Of a stretch of 64,000 bases of DNA, positions 13,769-26,000 are shown in pieces. Below the pieces are notes generated by a model. The model made no database searches and was not told where the DNA came from. It was given only the letters and a program-made list of their open reading frames with translations. The position numbers were made by a program, and so were the translations under genes. This DNA comes from Centropus unirufus (taxonomy: Eukaryota; Chordata; Aves; Cuculiformes; Centropidae), in contig VYZI01000018.1 of NCBI GenBank assembly GCA_013397695.1, forward strand, positions 2,276,921 through 2,340,920, written 5' to 3'. The number at the start of each line of letters is the position of its first letter. Within the stretch, counting starts at the first letter, position 1.

Positions 13769-14212
13769 TATGATTCCGGAGCGTGTCCAGAGAAGGGCAA
13801 TGAAGCTGGTGAAGGGGCCGGAGAACAAGTCTTATAAGGAGTGGATGAGGGAACTGGGGCTGTTTAGCCTGGAGGAGGCTGAGGGGAGACCTTATCACTG
13901 CCTCCAACTGCCTGAAAGGAGGCTGTGGAGAGGTGGATGCTGACCTCTTCTCCCAAGTGACAAGGGGGAATGGCCTCAAGCTGTGCCAGGGGAGATTCAT
14001 GTTGGAGATTAGGAAGAAGTTTTTCACTGAAAGGGTCATCAGGTGCTGGAACAGGCTGCCCAGGGAGACTGTGGAATCGCCATCCCTGGATGTATTTAAA
14101 AGGTGGGGAGATGAGATGCTTAGGGATATGGCTTAGTGGTAGACAGGTATGGTTGGATGAAATCTCAGAGGCCTTTTCCAACCTAGTAATTCGGTGTATG
14201 TCTAGGATTTTA
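13769..14212 (+). mobile_element. CR1 LINE, 5'-truncated 3' end
   Basis: CR1 is the dominant non-LTR retrotransposon of birds, and copies are usually truncated to the 3' end of the reverse-transcriptase ORF and the 3' UTR. This copy shows the characteristic CR1 phrases in order: GAGAAGGGCAATGAAGCTGG near 13790, CTGTTTAGCCTGGAG near 13860, GAATGGCCTCAAG near 13968, TGGAACAGGCTGCCCAGG near 14047, CCATCCCTGGATGT near 14082 and CTTTTCCAACCTA near 14172. In the sense frame the region from about 13933 to 14136 reads as a degraded C-terminal RT-ORF fragment. A small deletion relative to the usual sequence is visible near 13870. It ends with a decayed form of the terminal 8-bp repeat. Confidence 0.92.
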
Positions 14213-16569
14213 GCAGCTATTTTCAGCACTGGTAGTAAGCCAAGATTTCCCTTGTAGCTTTAAGTATTGCCTAGAATGAGATGCAGCCTGAACGACAAAC
14301 CAAGCCTGTGGCAAAGCTTCCTCAGTCAAAGAAGGTCTTTTCCCATTCAAATTTGGGGTTACTAATTAAGTTATCAAAGTCACACACAAGGAACAAGGGT
14401 TGATTAAACCCTCAGAAACTATTCCATTTGGCTTCCAGAGCTCAGTTGCTGCTTGTCCTCACTTCAGAATTTAAAACTCCGTGTAATTTGCCTGTCTCTG
14501 TATCCTTAAGTGCAGTCTGAGTGGCTCAGGTGGATTTACACAAACTCTAGAAAAGATCAGTGTCTTCTGCTAAACCACTTCCACGGCATTTGAGTGTAAT
14601 TCCTAGATGAGAAAAGCAGGTTGTCAAAATTCTCTGAAGTTACAAAGCTTGCTGTATGTTACCCCACAAAAATCTGCAAAAGCTGTGAAGCATTGGAAGT
14701 GTTGTACTACCACCAGTGCTTGGTCTGCCTCACTGAAACCTTGCTAAAATATCCAAAATGTGGTTTAATTAAATGCTGTTTCAAAGCAATTACTAAATTC
14801 TGGTTACTTACTGGCTAATGACTGCTCCAGTCTCCAAAGAGGAGGAACACGTGCCCACTTGCACTTTTTCAGACATTGACAATGCCTGGGCATAGGTGGG
14901 TTTGGAAACCCATTCAGTAAATCACTCCATAGTTCAGTTCGGTAGCAGAACTGCCAAAATCACGGAAGCTGGGTTGAAATCTTTACTGATGAATGGTGCC
15001 CTGTAAATAGCAGGAAGTAAAAGGCAAGTTTAACTGCTCTGGATTAAAATACTTCGGTTTCCACACAAGATTTCCCCATCACCAAGGCACTGTTTGCTTT
15101 AGAGGCTATTGGGGAGAGTGTTGTTCTCTCATACTAAGTGTCTATCATAATATTCTCTCCAAACTAAGAAAAGAACCATGGCAAGTTCTTTTCCATTTTT
15201 TTCCAGAAGCTGCACTAATGCAGAAAAGGACATTTGAAAGAAAGATCTGCGTTCTCTGCTTCTGTCCACTGATAGTGGAAATTGTCACTAATCGGTCAAG
15301 AGTTGGTGGGGTTTACTTTGAGAAGGTATTGAACATACATGTGAAATTTTGATTGAAATGCAGGACAAGGGCCATTTCACTCTCTTGGCAAGAGTGATTC
15401 GATAACAGGTGCCCCCTTACGCATTGCTGTTTACATCAGCTTGACTCCAGTAGGCTTCCTTTATCAAAAAGGAGTAAGAATTCAGCTCCATTTTCTGGTT
15501 GAGCTAACAGGAGTGGTCCCTCACAGTAAGGATGAGTGAATGGTAGCGCCTTATGAGCCACAGAGCTGAGGAAGACCTGGCCAGTCCAAAGGACACAGCT
15601 GCTCTCTGCTTATTTTGAGAAGGAAGTGACAGCCAAAAATCTCACGACTATCACATAACCAGTTCAGTCCATTAAGTATTTTGACACTGAGCAGTGCAGT
15701 CAAAAGAATGTGTTTAGAAGTAAGAAAATGCAATGGTTGCAACCGAGTTGTACCCAGGACTTCCCAAGTGCACAAGGACTGTTTTTGCCAGCAGCCCGTT
15801 CCTGGGGTCGTTGGCACTTTTGGAAAAGTATCAAGGACAACTGACAAAGCAGACCAGAGAGGTGCCATTTAATGCATTCTAGGTAATCCTAGTCTGATCC
15901 AGTCCTTCCTTACACACAGGAACTCTCCCTTGACAAGTTCCATCTTGCCAGGATTTCTGGACCACAATGCGATTTCTTTGCTTGCTGCTGTATCATTGTG
16001 CCTACTTGTACCATGGGACAACACAGAGGCAGGAGGGCCAAGGCATGACAGCCACAGGCTCTCACCAGGTCCCTTGGCAATAAGAACCACCCCAGCAAGT
16101 ACCTCAAAGTTCAGAAGGAGCGCTAACACACTGAAGTGGAGACAGTGAGACAGACTCTTGCAAATTCATTAACAAAGAGCAAGACAAGCTGAAGACTAGA
16201 ACTGGGAAATGATTGAAAGAAATTTAAAAAAAAAGTCCAAGAACCAAAGGTGCACAAGAAATAAAAGCAGAGGTAAGAGGCACATAAGAAGAAATAATGA
16301 CAGCCAGGAGCTACTCTGACACAAAATAAGAACTGACTGAATAAAATCACATCACTTGTGTGCTGCAGAGCTCCAAGACATTTTCATCACCCAGTTCTTG
16401 AATGAATTTTGGCTGAGGCAGACAAACTTAAGATCTCTAATGTGTCCTTTCACTCCCAGCTTAATAATTGTAACCAGTTTACCATACAACTGTCTTCCAG
16501 GTGTCCTGCCAACAGGATCCCAGACGTTAATTACACAGACATAAAACTTAGTAAGTAAGGCATTTAGAA
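14213..16569. other. Noncoding DNA between CR1 and MTX2 3' end
   Basis: I see no gene or recognisable repeat. Short open frames at 15551-15872 and 15869-16148 overlap each other on opposite strands and have no recognisable domains. Confidence 0.5.
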
Positions 16570-16594
16570 AGATCAGAGACACTTTTGAAAGTAT

Positions 16595-16600
16595 TTTATT
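16595..16600 (-). terminator. MTX2: MTX2 polyadenylation signal (AATAAA)
   Basis: The minus strand reads AATAAA about 270 nt after the MTX2 stop codon, immediately preceded by a second, ATTAAA-type hexamer at 16604-16609. Downstream on the sense strand there is a GU/U-rich stretch (GTGTCTCTGATCTTTCT near 16565-16582), as expected for a cleavage site. No canonical hexamer was seen between the stop codon and these two, so a 3' UTR of about 300 nt is inferred. Confidence 0.7.
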
Positions 16601-16870
16601 TTTTTTAATATGGATACAATATCTTCCCAAGGTCACTTCAGAGTAAGTGGCATGCAGGCTATTAAAGTGGAAGTGCCCGTGCAGTCATTTCAGGTTAAAT
16701 GTGCACAGTAAATTCTACAACATAAGAACTGCATTTAGAGTGTTTTCTTACTCCAGAATGATTTGGCAGCTTCAAAAAAACTAACACACGTTTCCATTCT
16801 CAAAACCAATCCATTGAACAGCAAAATCCCAAACTGAAATGCAACCCACTCCGTGCACCACACAAAGTGT

Positions 16871-17081
16871 TCATCTCAGCAAGGACCTCTTGGCAGACCG
16901 GGCCGCAGCAGTTGCGGAGCTGTCTTTATCGTGCCCCCCAAAGTACTGCTGCTCTATTCGCCGACAAAAGGCTGTGAGGTTACTGTAGTGTTTCACTTTT
17001 TCAGAGAGTTCATCAGTGATCAGCTGAGTAGTAAGGATTGTGAACAGATGTCCAAATACCAGAGCATCTAATTCAGTCGGT
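16871..17081 (-). CDS. MTX2: MTX2 exon 10 (coding part, with stop)
   Basis: The acceptor TTTTCACAG precedes the A that completes the glutamine codon begun in exon 9. The exon encodes PTELDALVFGHLFTILTTQL and continues through SEKVKHYSNLTAFCRRIEQ, the conserved helix of the GST-C-like domain. It then runs into a lineage-specific tail rich in Ala, Ser, Lys and Arg ending KRSLLR before TGA (16871-16873). Confidence 0.97.
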
Positions 17082-20000
17082 CTGTGAAAACAAACAGAAA
17101 AAAGAACAGGCATTTTGGAAAGCAGCAAGCCCTGAGCAAGAAGAGCCCTGCTTGCTGTTCTGAATAGCTTCGACAGAGCCACGCAATCTAAGAACTGGGA
17201 AGAATCGAGGCAACACTGAAACGTATGAAAACTCTGTATACAGTACATAACCTTCCTGCTCAGCATGACACCTTTCTTTGCTCCTGGTAGCTTGGAAATG
17301 TGGAAATAACATTTGTTAGAAGTGGCAGTCACTGATGCCAGAGCAAACCCCACTCCACCTTCTAGTTCTGTAACGAGGCCAAATACTTATCAAGTCTTTT
17401 GTGGTTTTTCTCTGTTTACCTCTCACAAGGACACATAAAAACAAAACCAGTTCTTATTTCACCAAAGGGGAAAAAAAAAGGAGGAGGAGGAGGAAAAAAA
17501 GCATAAAACTCATGTTCCCTTTTTGTGCTTTACCAATAGTCGGGAATTATTCATCCAATAAGAATAGGAGCTGCAGGGTGACAGCAGCTGAAAACATCTC
17601 TTTTTTTTTTAAAGTGGACTAGCAAGGAGAAAAGATATTCTGGGAAACGGTGGCCTAATTAACGTCCTCTGTCCTACTTTATTTTAGGTACAAGCCTTCT
17701 GTACTGTGATCCTGGACCATTGCATATAAGCAGCCCATTTACAAATTATTTTTTTTTTCAAATCATTAATAATCTAAGAGTCCTCCCTTACTAGTGTCCA
17801 AGGTAAACAGCGCAAGGGTTTCCTAAGTGGTAATTCTTTTGCCTTTGTATTTGTGGGTCCCAGTGGAGATGTGGACCATTGTGCAACAAACATCTGTCAG
17901 CAACAGGCTGATTTTCTTATTTACTTCCTACAAACGCCCAGAAGCCACAGATTGAAAAACACTGGACTAAACCACACTTTCTTAGTAATATTTCAGACAA
18001 CTAAAAAGCTTAAGGGTAGAAGCTGTACCAAGAAAGCCTGGTTAATAACTAAAAACAAAATCCCCAAGTTTCAATTCTTAACAAATACAGAAAGGAAATT
18101 TGGGAGATACGATGTTTAAGAATGACTTGAAAGATGCAATGCAAACTTGTCTTCTGTTATGCACCTTCTTGTATCCACGCAATTTAGACTACCCACCCTG
18201 TGCACCCTTGGAAAAGATTAAGGAGCAAAGACACAGGTGGAAAAGTAACCAAGACCTTATGCTGCCTGGTGAAGACTTCTCCCTGTCCAAATGGCATTAA
18301 CTGAAGTCTAGACCTGAGCCCTTTTTAGCCTATGCACAGGTCACAAAAGGGAGTTAATGTGATATTATCTAAATCCATAACATTTCAAAAATGTTGGATT
18401 ATTGGAAATAAAAAAAAAGGAAAAAACCCCCCCACATTTTGCAATTAGAAGAAAAGGGTGAAAGCAGAGGACTTCCCATGGAAGCCAGGTTTCTCTTTTT
18501 CACCCCAGGGAACATGAATCTTAGTTTTCACTGGGCAACTGACCCTTTGCTGATACAAGGCTGGCTTCTCCCCCAGTTCTTACAACGCAGAGCCCCCCTC
18601 ACACTGATTCAGCTCATTCAGAGCTGCCCCTGGTCTTAAGAAGGGTGGCTAAAGCTGTCCTGCTCAGGAGGCTGTGATGTACATTCACGCCCCTGTACCC
18701 AGCAGACAACATTACACAAGAATTACAAGTAAAGCTTTCAATATATCATTTCTAATAAGAAATTATAGTTGTGTATGTTCGTAGCCTACACAAGTTGTGG
18801 TGGACTCTATAGAGGAGACAAGCAGGAGTAAAACTGAATCATACATAGGAAAATAAACAACAAAAACTTAAAATAATCTTTCCTTTTGAAACCTTTAATT
18901 CCTTTTTTTCTGAAATTTCACATTTACAATTCCAATCACACATTTGTATTTCCTCAACTAATCACGTAGCATTGAAATAGAACAGTTTTTTGTATATGTG
19001 TGTGCATGTGTACATCCACCCCTCCCATTCCTGGCTGTAATACTTCAGTAAGGAGTAACTTACTGCTTATTGAAGAAATATGGTTGTGTTCCTAATCTCT
19101 GGGAGAGAGCCTGACAACACTGATCTACGTCTTCAAGCACCTATCAAAACACAAGAGATAAGAGATCCGCGTTGTCAGGAAATAGCAACACTGAAAAAAA
19201 TAATCTTTGCTGTATTTGCACTGACAGTGGGAATGAAGAATCTACCATGGTGGAACACCAAAAGCTGTTAAGCTCAGTCAAACCTACGCTTATTAGCTTA
19301 ATTAATTAAGCTTAATTAAATTAAGCTTAATTAAGGCACTCACTTAAAAAAAAATAGTGAAGCAGTTTGAAGTCTAAGACCTCTGACAAGGAAAGCCGCA
19401 ATCCTGTGCAGCCGGCCTGGCAACACCACCCAGGAAGGGAGAGCTGTAACTTACAACAGTTTAGGCTAGTAGTCCTGAAAATAGAACATCACCAGAGCTG
19501 GACACGCATGGTAAAACATCCTTCCTCCCACTCCCCCGGTTGCACATGGATTAAGACTTATTTCCACACCTAATGCCAGTTAATATTTTAGGTACAGAAT
19601 GTAATTTTTATTACATCTGTTTCAAGAAAGTGTAATTCTCCAAAAACTAAAAAAGCAAAGACAATAAAAGTAAAACAAGGTAAAAACATTAGCTTCACTT
19701 TTCACACTGACCTGATCAAGTGTCTTGCCAGCCCATCCAATGGCTTTCATCTTTCTCCTTACCTCCCATTGCTTCTGATAGGACAAAATGCGGTTAAGAG
19801 GCCACGGGTAAGGGGAGCCATACCTCGGGTGAGTAATCTTTGGAAACCAAAAGGTACTGTGTTATGATATTAGAAAATACAGATACCACACAAAATAGTC
19901 ATGAGTTTCTATTGGAAAGCGAGCTGTAAGAGAGACAGCGAGTTGTGTGATGCGCTGTGATTATGTGCACAGAATTTATTGTTTGCAGCAGAACCCTATA

Positions 20001-23000
20001 AAACTGCTACTTCATAAACGTGTACAAAACCGCTATCTATTTTGCAGTCAGCTACCCCAATAATGACACAACTTCCTTAAAATGTATATGCAAGCAAAAT
20101 TAAAGGGAAAGGACTGTATCAGTAATGGTAGAAACCTCAATGTTTCATTTATGAGTAGGGACTTGCAATTGTGAGCAGAAGTGTTTTCTCATTAAATTTT
20201 AATTAAGATAAATGCTGCAGAGCCACTCACCTCCTCTACTGTAGCATCATCACACCACTGGAGATAGAGCTAGGAACAGAAAGAACAATTGCTAAAACTT
20301 CTAATAAAGAAGAATACAGGAGCACTCATTTCTCACTAGCAGAATTTTCTTTTCTATATTAGATTAAATTTCTATTTCATTCCTTCTCTTAGACCTCTGG
20401 ACGTAGAAAAGGAATTAAAACTGGAAGGCAGAAGCCCAGTTTCTAACCCTTACTTTGCCAGCACCAGGACCAACCCGCTGCAGAAGGCCCATTCCCGATG
20501 CCCATGGCACACACAGCTCGGTATGCAGGCTACCAGCCCTCAGCCTCCTCCAGCTTGCCTGCACTTCCAACACTGCTCCCACACTGGGATTCCATTACAT
20601 TAATTGTACAGATACACACCAGAGGGGATCCGAACTAGGCATGAGCATGCACACTGTGGAAGGTGACAGTGGGGTGGGGTAGGATCCCAGAGCCACCAGC
20701 ATTTTTAGTCTGCAGTTACTTCTGCAGCTCCATGACACATTGCAGGTAGCACTGGGGAATCCTACCTGTAGCTTGTGTCTACAGAAATGTGTCAATAAGC
20801 AACCCAGAGGTACAGAGAAGCAATTCCTGCCTCCTCTCACCTCAGAAGTTGATGACCTAATCTAAGAATAAGCAATATTTTTAATATAAGGAAAAATCCT
20901 AAAGCTTTCTTGTCTATAGACCCCTATTTAAGTGTGTGGAGTTACTGTGGTTTGCCTTACCTCTGCTGTCAAGAGCATATTATTGACTAATTCCATGTAG
21001 GCTTTCATCTCAGCTTTTTGGACTTCATCCAACCCATCACTGAGAGAATGGCCCTAATGGGGAAAAGAGAAAAAAAAGACAGGACGCACACATGTAAGAG
21101 AGGATATTGGAATATTCAGCAATGCATAAACCAGAAACCTCTCAAGCCAATGAGCCTTGGCCCAGATCCTGATCTCTTACATAGCTCAATAACAAATTAC
21201 ATATGCAATTTTTACAAAGACTGTCCTTTAGAATTAAAAAAGAAATAATCATTCTGTCATAGAGCTGATCCACAAGAAGTGCAGAGCGTGAGCAGTGAAC
21301 ACAGTTTGAGCACACAGCCTCTTGGCTGCTGTTACCTGTGGCAACAAGGAACATAAATTTACACCTGTGACACAGCTTGATCAGCTGCTCAGTGAAGGGA
21401 CAGTGTTATTGAAAATATGGGAGGGAAGGAAAGCAAAGGCAAATTTGAAGAGTACCGGACAGTTCAGCACTTAATCCAGGCAGTTCTGGTTTTAAGAGCT
21501 CTGAGACCCAGAGACAGGGCTTCTAGCAAAAGCCTCAGAAACTGGCACTGGCATGCAGCTATCCCACGTGGAATTGACTTCCAGATTTTGGGTAAATGAC
21601 AAGCAAAAACACTTCCACCTCAATACACTCCTATCCCACGCTATCTTTCTTTTAAAAAAGCAGCAAATTTCTACACTATTTTACCAAATAAAGTAACATT
21701 CCAGAAGAGCACACCAACTTAGCACAGTGCTCAGCAGGGTTTACCCACTATGTAGGAACTGAGGAAAACAATGCACTCATTACCTTGGCTTTTACAAACT
21801 GGACTATGGGTCCAAGTTCAGACACTACTTGATTTCCCACATGAATAAAGGGTACTTTGCCTGTAACATAAGAAATCTATTTTAGTGAGAGGTTTTTATA
21901 CATGTAAAACATCGTTTCCAACATCTGAAGCAATTAAATACTGCAGATACACCTGAACATCAGCGGTGTTTTCCAATGAGCACAGGGAAAGCTCTAAAAT
22001 ACATAGCTCACCCACCAAATGCTTTTACTAACAAACATCTTGCTCCTCCTGAACCTCTTCCACATGCAGTAGTTGCAATTGTGTATTTCAAAGTTACTGA
22101 GTGAGATCTATCAACTTGTATTTTAATAATGGACTTTCCCTTTGCTGGAAAGACTTAATTCAGTGTTTCTCTGAAGTATAGCTGGGATGTCCCAGGAAAG
22201 CAGACAGAGCCCTGGGCTAGTTTTATGACACAATGCATTCCCACCCTGCCTTCTAACCCACTGGCAGTGAAAAGCCTGCTGAAAGGATGATGGGAGATGT
22301 GGCTCTGTGCCCAGAAAAGCAAGCAGGGGGGAGTGCAAAAGCACACTCATCAAAGCTTGGTCTTGACTCTCCCTGCTCTGGTCCTTCAGATTTCCAATGA
22401 CTGGGCCAGCTGGCCACTGTTGGCTGCCCCAGTCTTCGCCCTCTGGTTGCAGGCTGGCATTTTTAAGTCCACATGGTCCTGAGGTCAGGAACACGTTCTT
22501 GGTATGAGAACCAAAGCTTTGGACTCCAGGGAGCTCAGAGGGGGAAGGAGCTTCATCATCATGGAAGCAAAATGGGGTTAAAGCTTAGTATTAGCCAGGC
22601 TCAACATTCAGCTCATGAAGCTGAGCCGTGAGGGTCCAGCACTGAACAGGACTGATAACAGCCAGTCCTCAGGAGACTGGGAAATGACTGTGGAACTTGT
22701 CTCCCGAGTTGGGCACTAGGCTCCCAAGTCTGTACATGCCACCTTCTCTGCTTGGTAACTTTTGTTACGTGCTGAACTGAGGCAAAGCTTTAGAGCAGGC
22801 AGAGGTGCAAGAGGAAGCCCTGTTCTACAGTGCAAGCCACAAAGAACAAGAGAAGTTGCCTTGCGGCCCCTTTCCCAGCCCTCAACACATGAAGCTGAGG
22901 GCTCGTGCTCCAACTCACCCTGACTACACTGGTCATTCTGAAAAACTTCACCCAGATGCAACTGACAAACATCAACTTTAAATCTTTTTTGATTACTTAC

Positions 23001-26000
23001 ATGATTGAAGCCATTTATAAAATGGAGAGAAATGCTGAATGTTTCCTATTACTGAGAAAACCCCCAAAGGCAGCAAACGAGCCTGCCCAATGCAGTGGAA
23101 CACAGCACACTGGCATTCCCAGCTCTCACTGTGGGCAAACTCGGCATTCAATGGACAGCCCAAAGAGCCAGATCAGTACCTGTGACTCCAAATACCACAC
23201 TAGCAATATATGCACTCTTTCAAGTAAAACACAAACCCTCTACTGACTCAGTCATGGTTTTTAGCATGAGATTCACTTCTCACTGGCTCAGTCGGCTTTA
23301 AGGGTAATAAATGAAGTGCCTCACACCAACAAAGATTCCATCTGCATCTGCACACCGTACACTGTGGAGGAAACACAGACCTCTCTGAGCTGCAGAATTC
23401 AAGGGTTTCAGTCAGACTGTACTTCACACACTAAGACAATCCTTTGGTATTCTGCCTTTGACTTCTTCAGAATGGCTTTCATCATTACAACAACAGTGAG
23501 ATAAGATAAATAACCTTCCCCCAAAATGATGAGATGCAGATCTCTGACTGCAGCTGCTGTGAGACAGGAGGAGGTAGGGAGGGAGAAGGGAGCAAATGAA
23601 AACCTCTAAATTATCATTATGCAATCAAAATACTAAAAAGAAAGGAAATTGGGAAAGTAAGAAAAACAAAGACCACAAGGGTAAAAGCAAAAACAACACA
23701 TGTAGTTCTACCTACATTTAAAATTGAAGCAGTACCATTTTCCCTCTCATGTTCCTTGTTTTCAGCAGAAGGAAGGAAAGGTCCAGATTCACATTACAAC
23801 ATCAGGTGCCAGCACGTGTGGACATGGTGTGCAGGTGGCAGAGAAGGCAGTTTGTCACCAGTCCTACTCCTGTGTGAGCAAGATGCTCCTCTGTGCAAGG
23901 ATTTAGAATTTCAAAGCTGCCTGTATTTACCAGCGAATAACTTTTATACCTCTTTTGCTGTATTTTCTCTGCTGCCCAGCAACAGTTTTATTTGTTTTGT
24001 TTCGTTTTGTTTTAAATAGCCTAATTCCAGCTGCTTTGACTGAAACACCAGTAGCAGCAGCAGAATCCACACAGTTGGCAGACATACTGACAGGCACTTC
24101 CATATGGCAGGCATCAGCCAAAGCCAAGTAGTCAGTACGTAAGTATCTTCTCACTCAACAAAAAACTGAGGATTGCAAGGATTACTGGACTTTTGCTCCT
24201 GAATTTAGCAATTTTGATTTTTAGGCACCCTTCTGGAGCCAGCCTCTGGGGGTTTTTAGGCAACCAGTCACCTCCAGTAGAAGGCAGACTCTGTACCCTT
24301 CTCATATTAAATTTATTGTTGGTGGGGTTGGATTTTTTTCCAACCACACTCATGGATCAGAGGAAGGTTTAATATCACCTGTCACCCTTAACAGTGACAC
24401 TGTACCTTCAAAACAAAACACTTCTCCAGTGTTGTCTCACCCCAGCAATGGGAAAACATAACACCAGTCAGTGGAATACTCCCTGGATGCAGGATAAAGC
24501 CACTTCGGGAAACGTTAAGTCTCTCCACTGCAAAACACAACTCAGCCATTTCTGAGGTTTTCACCAGGCATTTGAAGTGCCCGAATGAAGTCCCAAGCAT
24601 TGTTGCAAACTGTGCCAACGTTACTTTGTGTTTAACCGTTTTAATTGTTTAAAAAGGAGAAACTGCTGGAGAGGAGGGGGGAAGGCAACCCACACCGGGA
24701 AGCACTGATGGACTGTTATCAACTAGACGAGGCACAGTTGCCATGGTATCAAAAAAGGACGAATAACGTAGTAATCTAAGTGAAGGCCGCACTTACCAGA
24801 TGGGGACATGTACTCGGCGTTTGCCCTGCAAACCACCTGGATTGGCAGATTGCACATTTGCAAAAAGGCCTGGAAACAAAGAGTTGCATTTAAAAAGCAT
24901 TAATATACCAGTGATAAATAAGCAGATTCCTCTCAACACATTTGTCTATGTTTTAGCTAGTTTTTAGCACATGGTTATGAAGCATAGCTCCTTACATACT
25001 GCCTTTAGGAAGAAGGGTAGGTTAAAGAAAACAAGGTTTTCTACCTTCCTTAGGCAGTTGTTTATTATCCGATTATCGACTGGAATTCTAATGAAGGTTG
25101 ATCTACTTTCACCGTTTTTCTTCAAGATGAGCAAAGAAGCAGTATCTGACAGACACCAGTTGTTATGTGGTTGTTCAAAATTGACAACTTTCCCCTCCCA
25201 ATAATCACAGTCCTTACTTCTGGCTAAAGGTGGCCAACCAAGCTCACGTTGCGTAACACAGCAACCACATACAGCACCTTCCTACATTATATCTACAATA
25301 GTGGCCAAGGCTCTTGCTCTATGGTACTGTCAGAGCACAAGTCTGCTTTAGAAAGAAGTATTTATTGTCTTTAATTTATGTGAATCATGGAGAGCCTAAA
25401 TGGTCTATTTACTCCTTCCTTCTGTCTGTAACCTTAGATTCAAAGCATTCTCAGTAGGATACCAACTTTTGTCAGGACCTGCCAACACCATAAAATCTCC
25501 AGTGTCTTTCTGTTGAAATAATAAAACAACAAGGAAAATACTTGCAATTTGAACAGAACATGGCAAATAAAGAAACTCTTAATCTCTGAAGTCTCTCACA
25601 ACTGAGCTAAGCCCTATTGCTCATTTTGTCTTTGCAATTAGAGAGGTCACAATTCCACGTTCCAGAACTGTACCTACTTATCTTCAGAGGTTTGGGGGGT
25701 GGGGGAGGATATGAAAAAAGACTACACCAAGAAGGGTACCACCATGAAGAAAAATGCCACTGTTAGACAGCGATTCCTACATGAGCCTCCTCCTAGCTCT
25801 TTGGGTCACAGGACCTGGCAGTAAACTGCACTCTCAGAGCTTTAGATGCTTACACCCTACACATAGACATTAAACCTAAACCCTAACCTGCACTGTGCTC
25901 ACCCCTGCACTAAATGAGACCATAAGGCATGAACCCTGTTGTTAACTTAGTGGCTTCTGTAGTATCCTTCAGGCAAACAAAACTAACTCAAACATCCTCT

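Noticed and set aside
13864..14229. Antisense open frame in the CR1 copy
   Set aside because: It is antisense to the transposon's own coding direction and has no independent support.
25871..25888. Telomere-like CCTAAACCCTAACC string
   Set aside because: Fewer than three imperfect units; too short to be an interstitial telomeric repeat.
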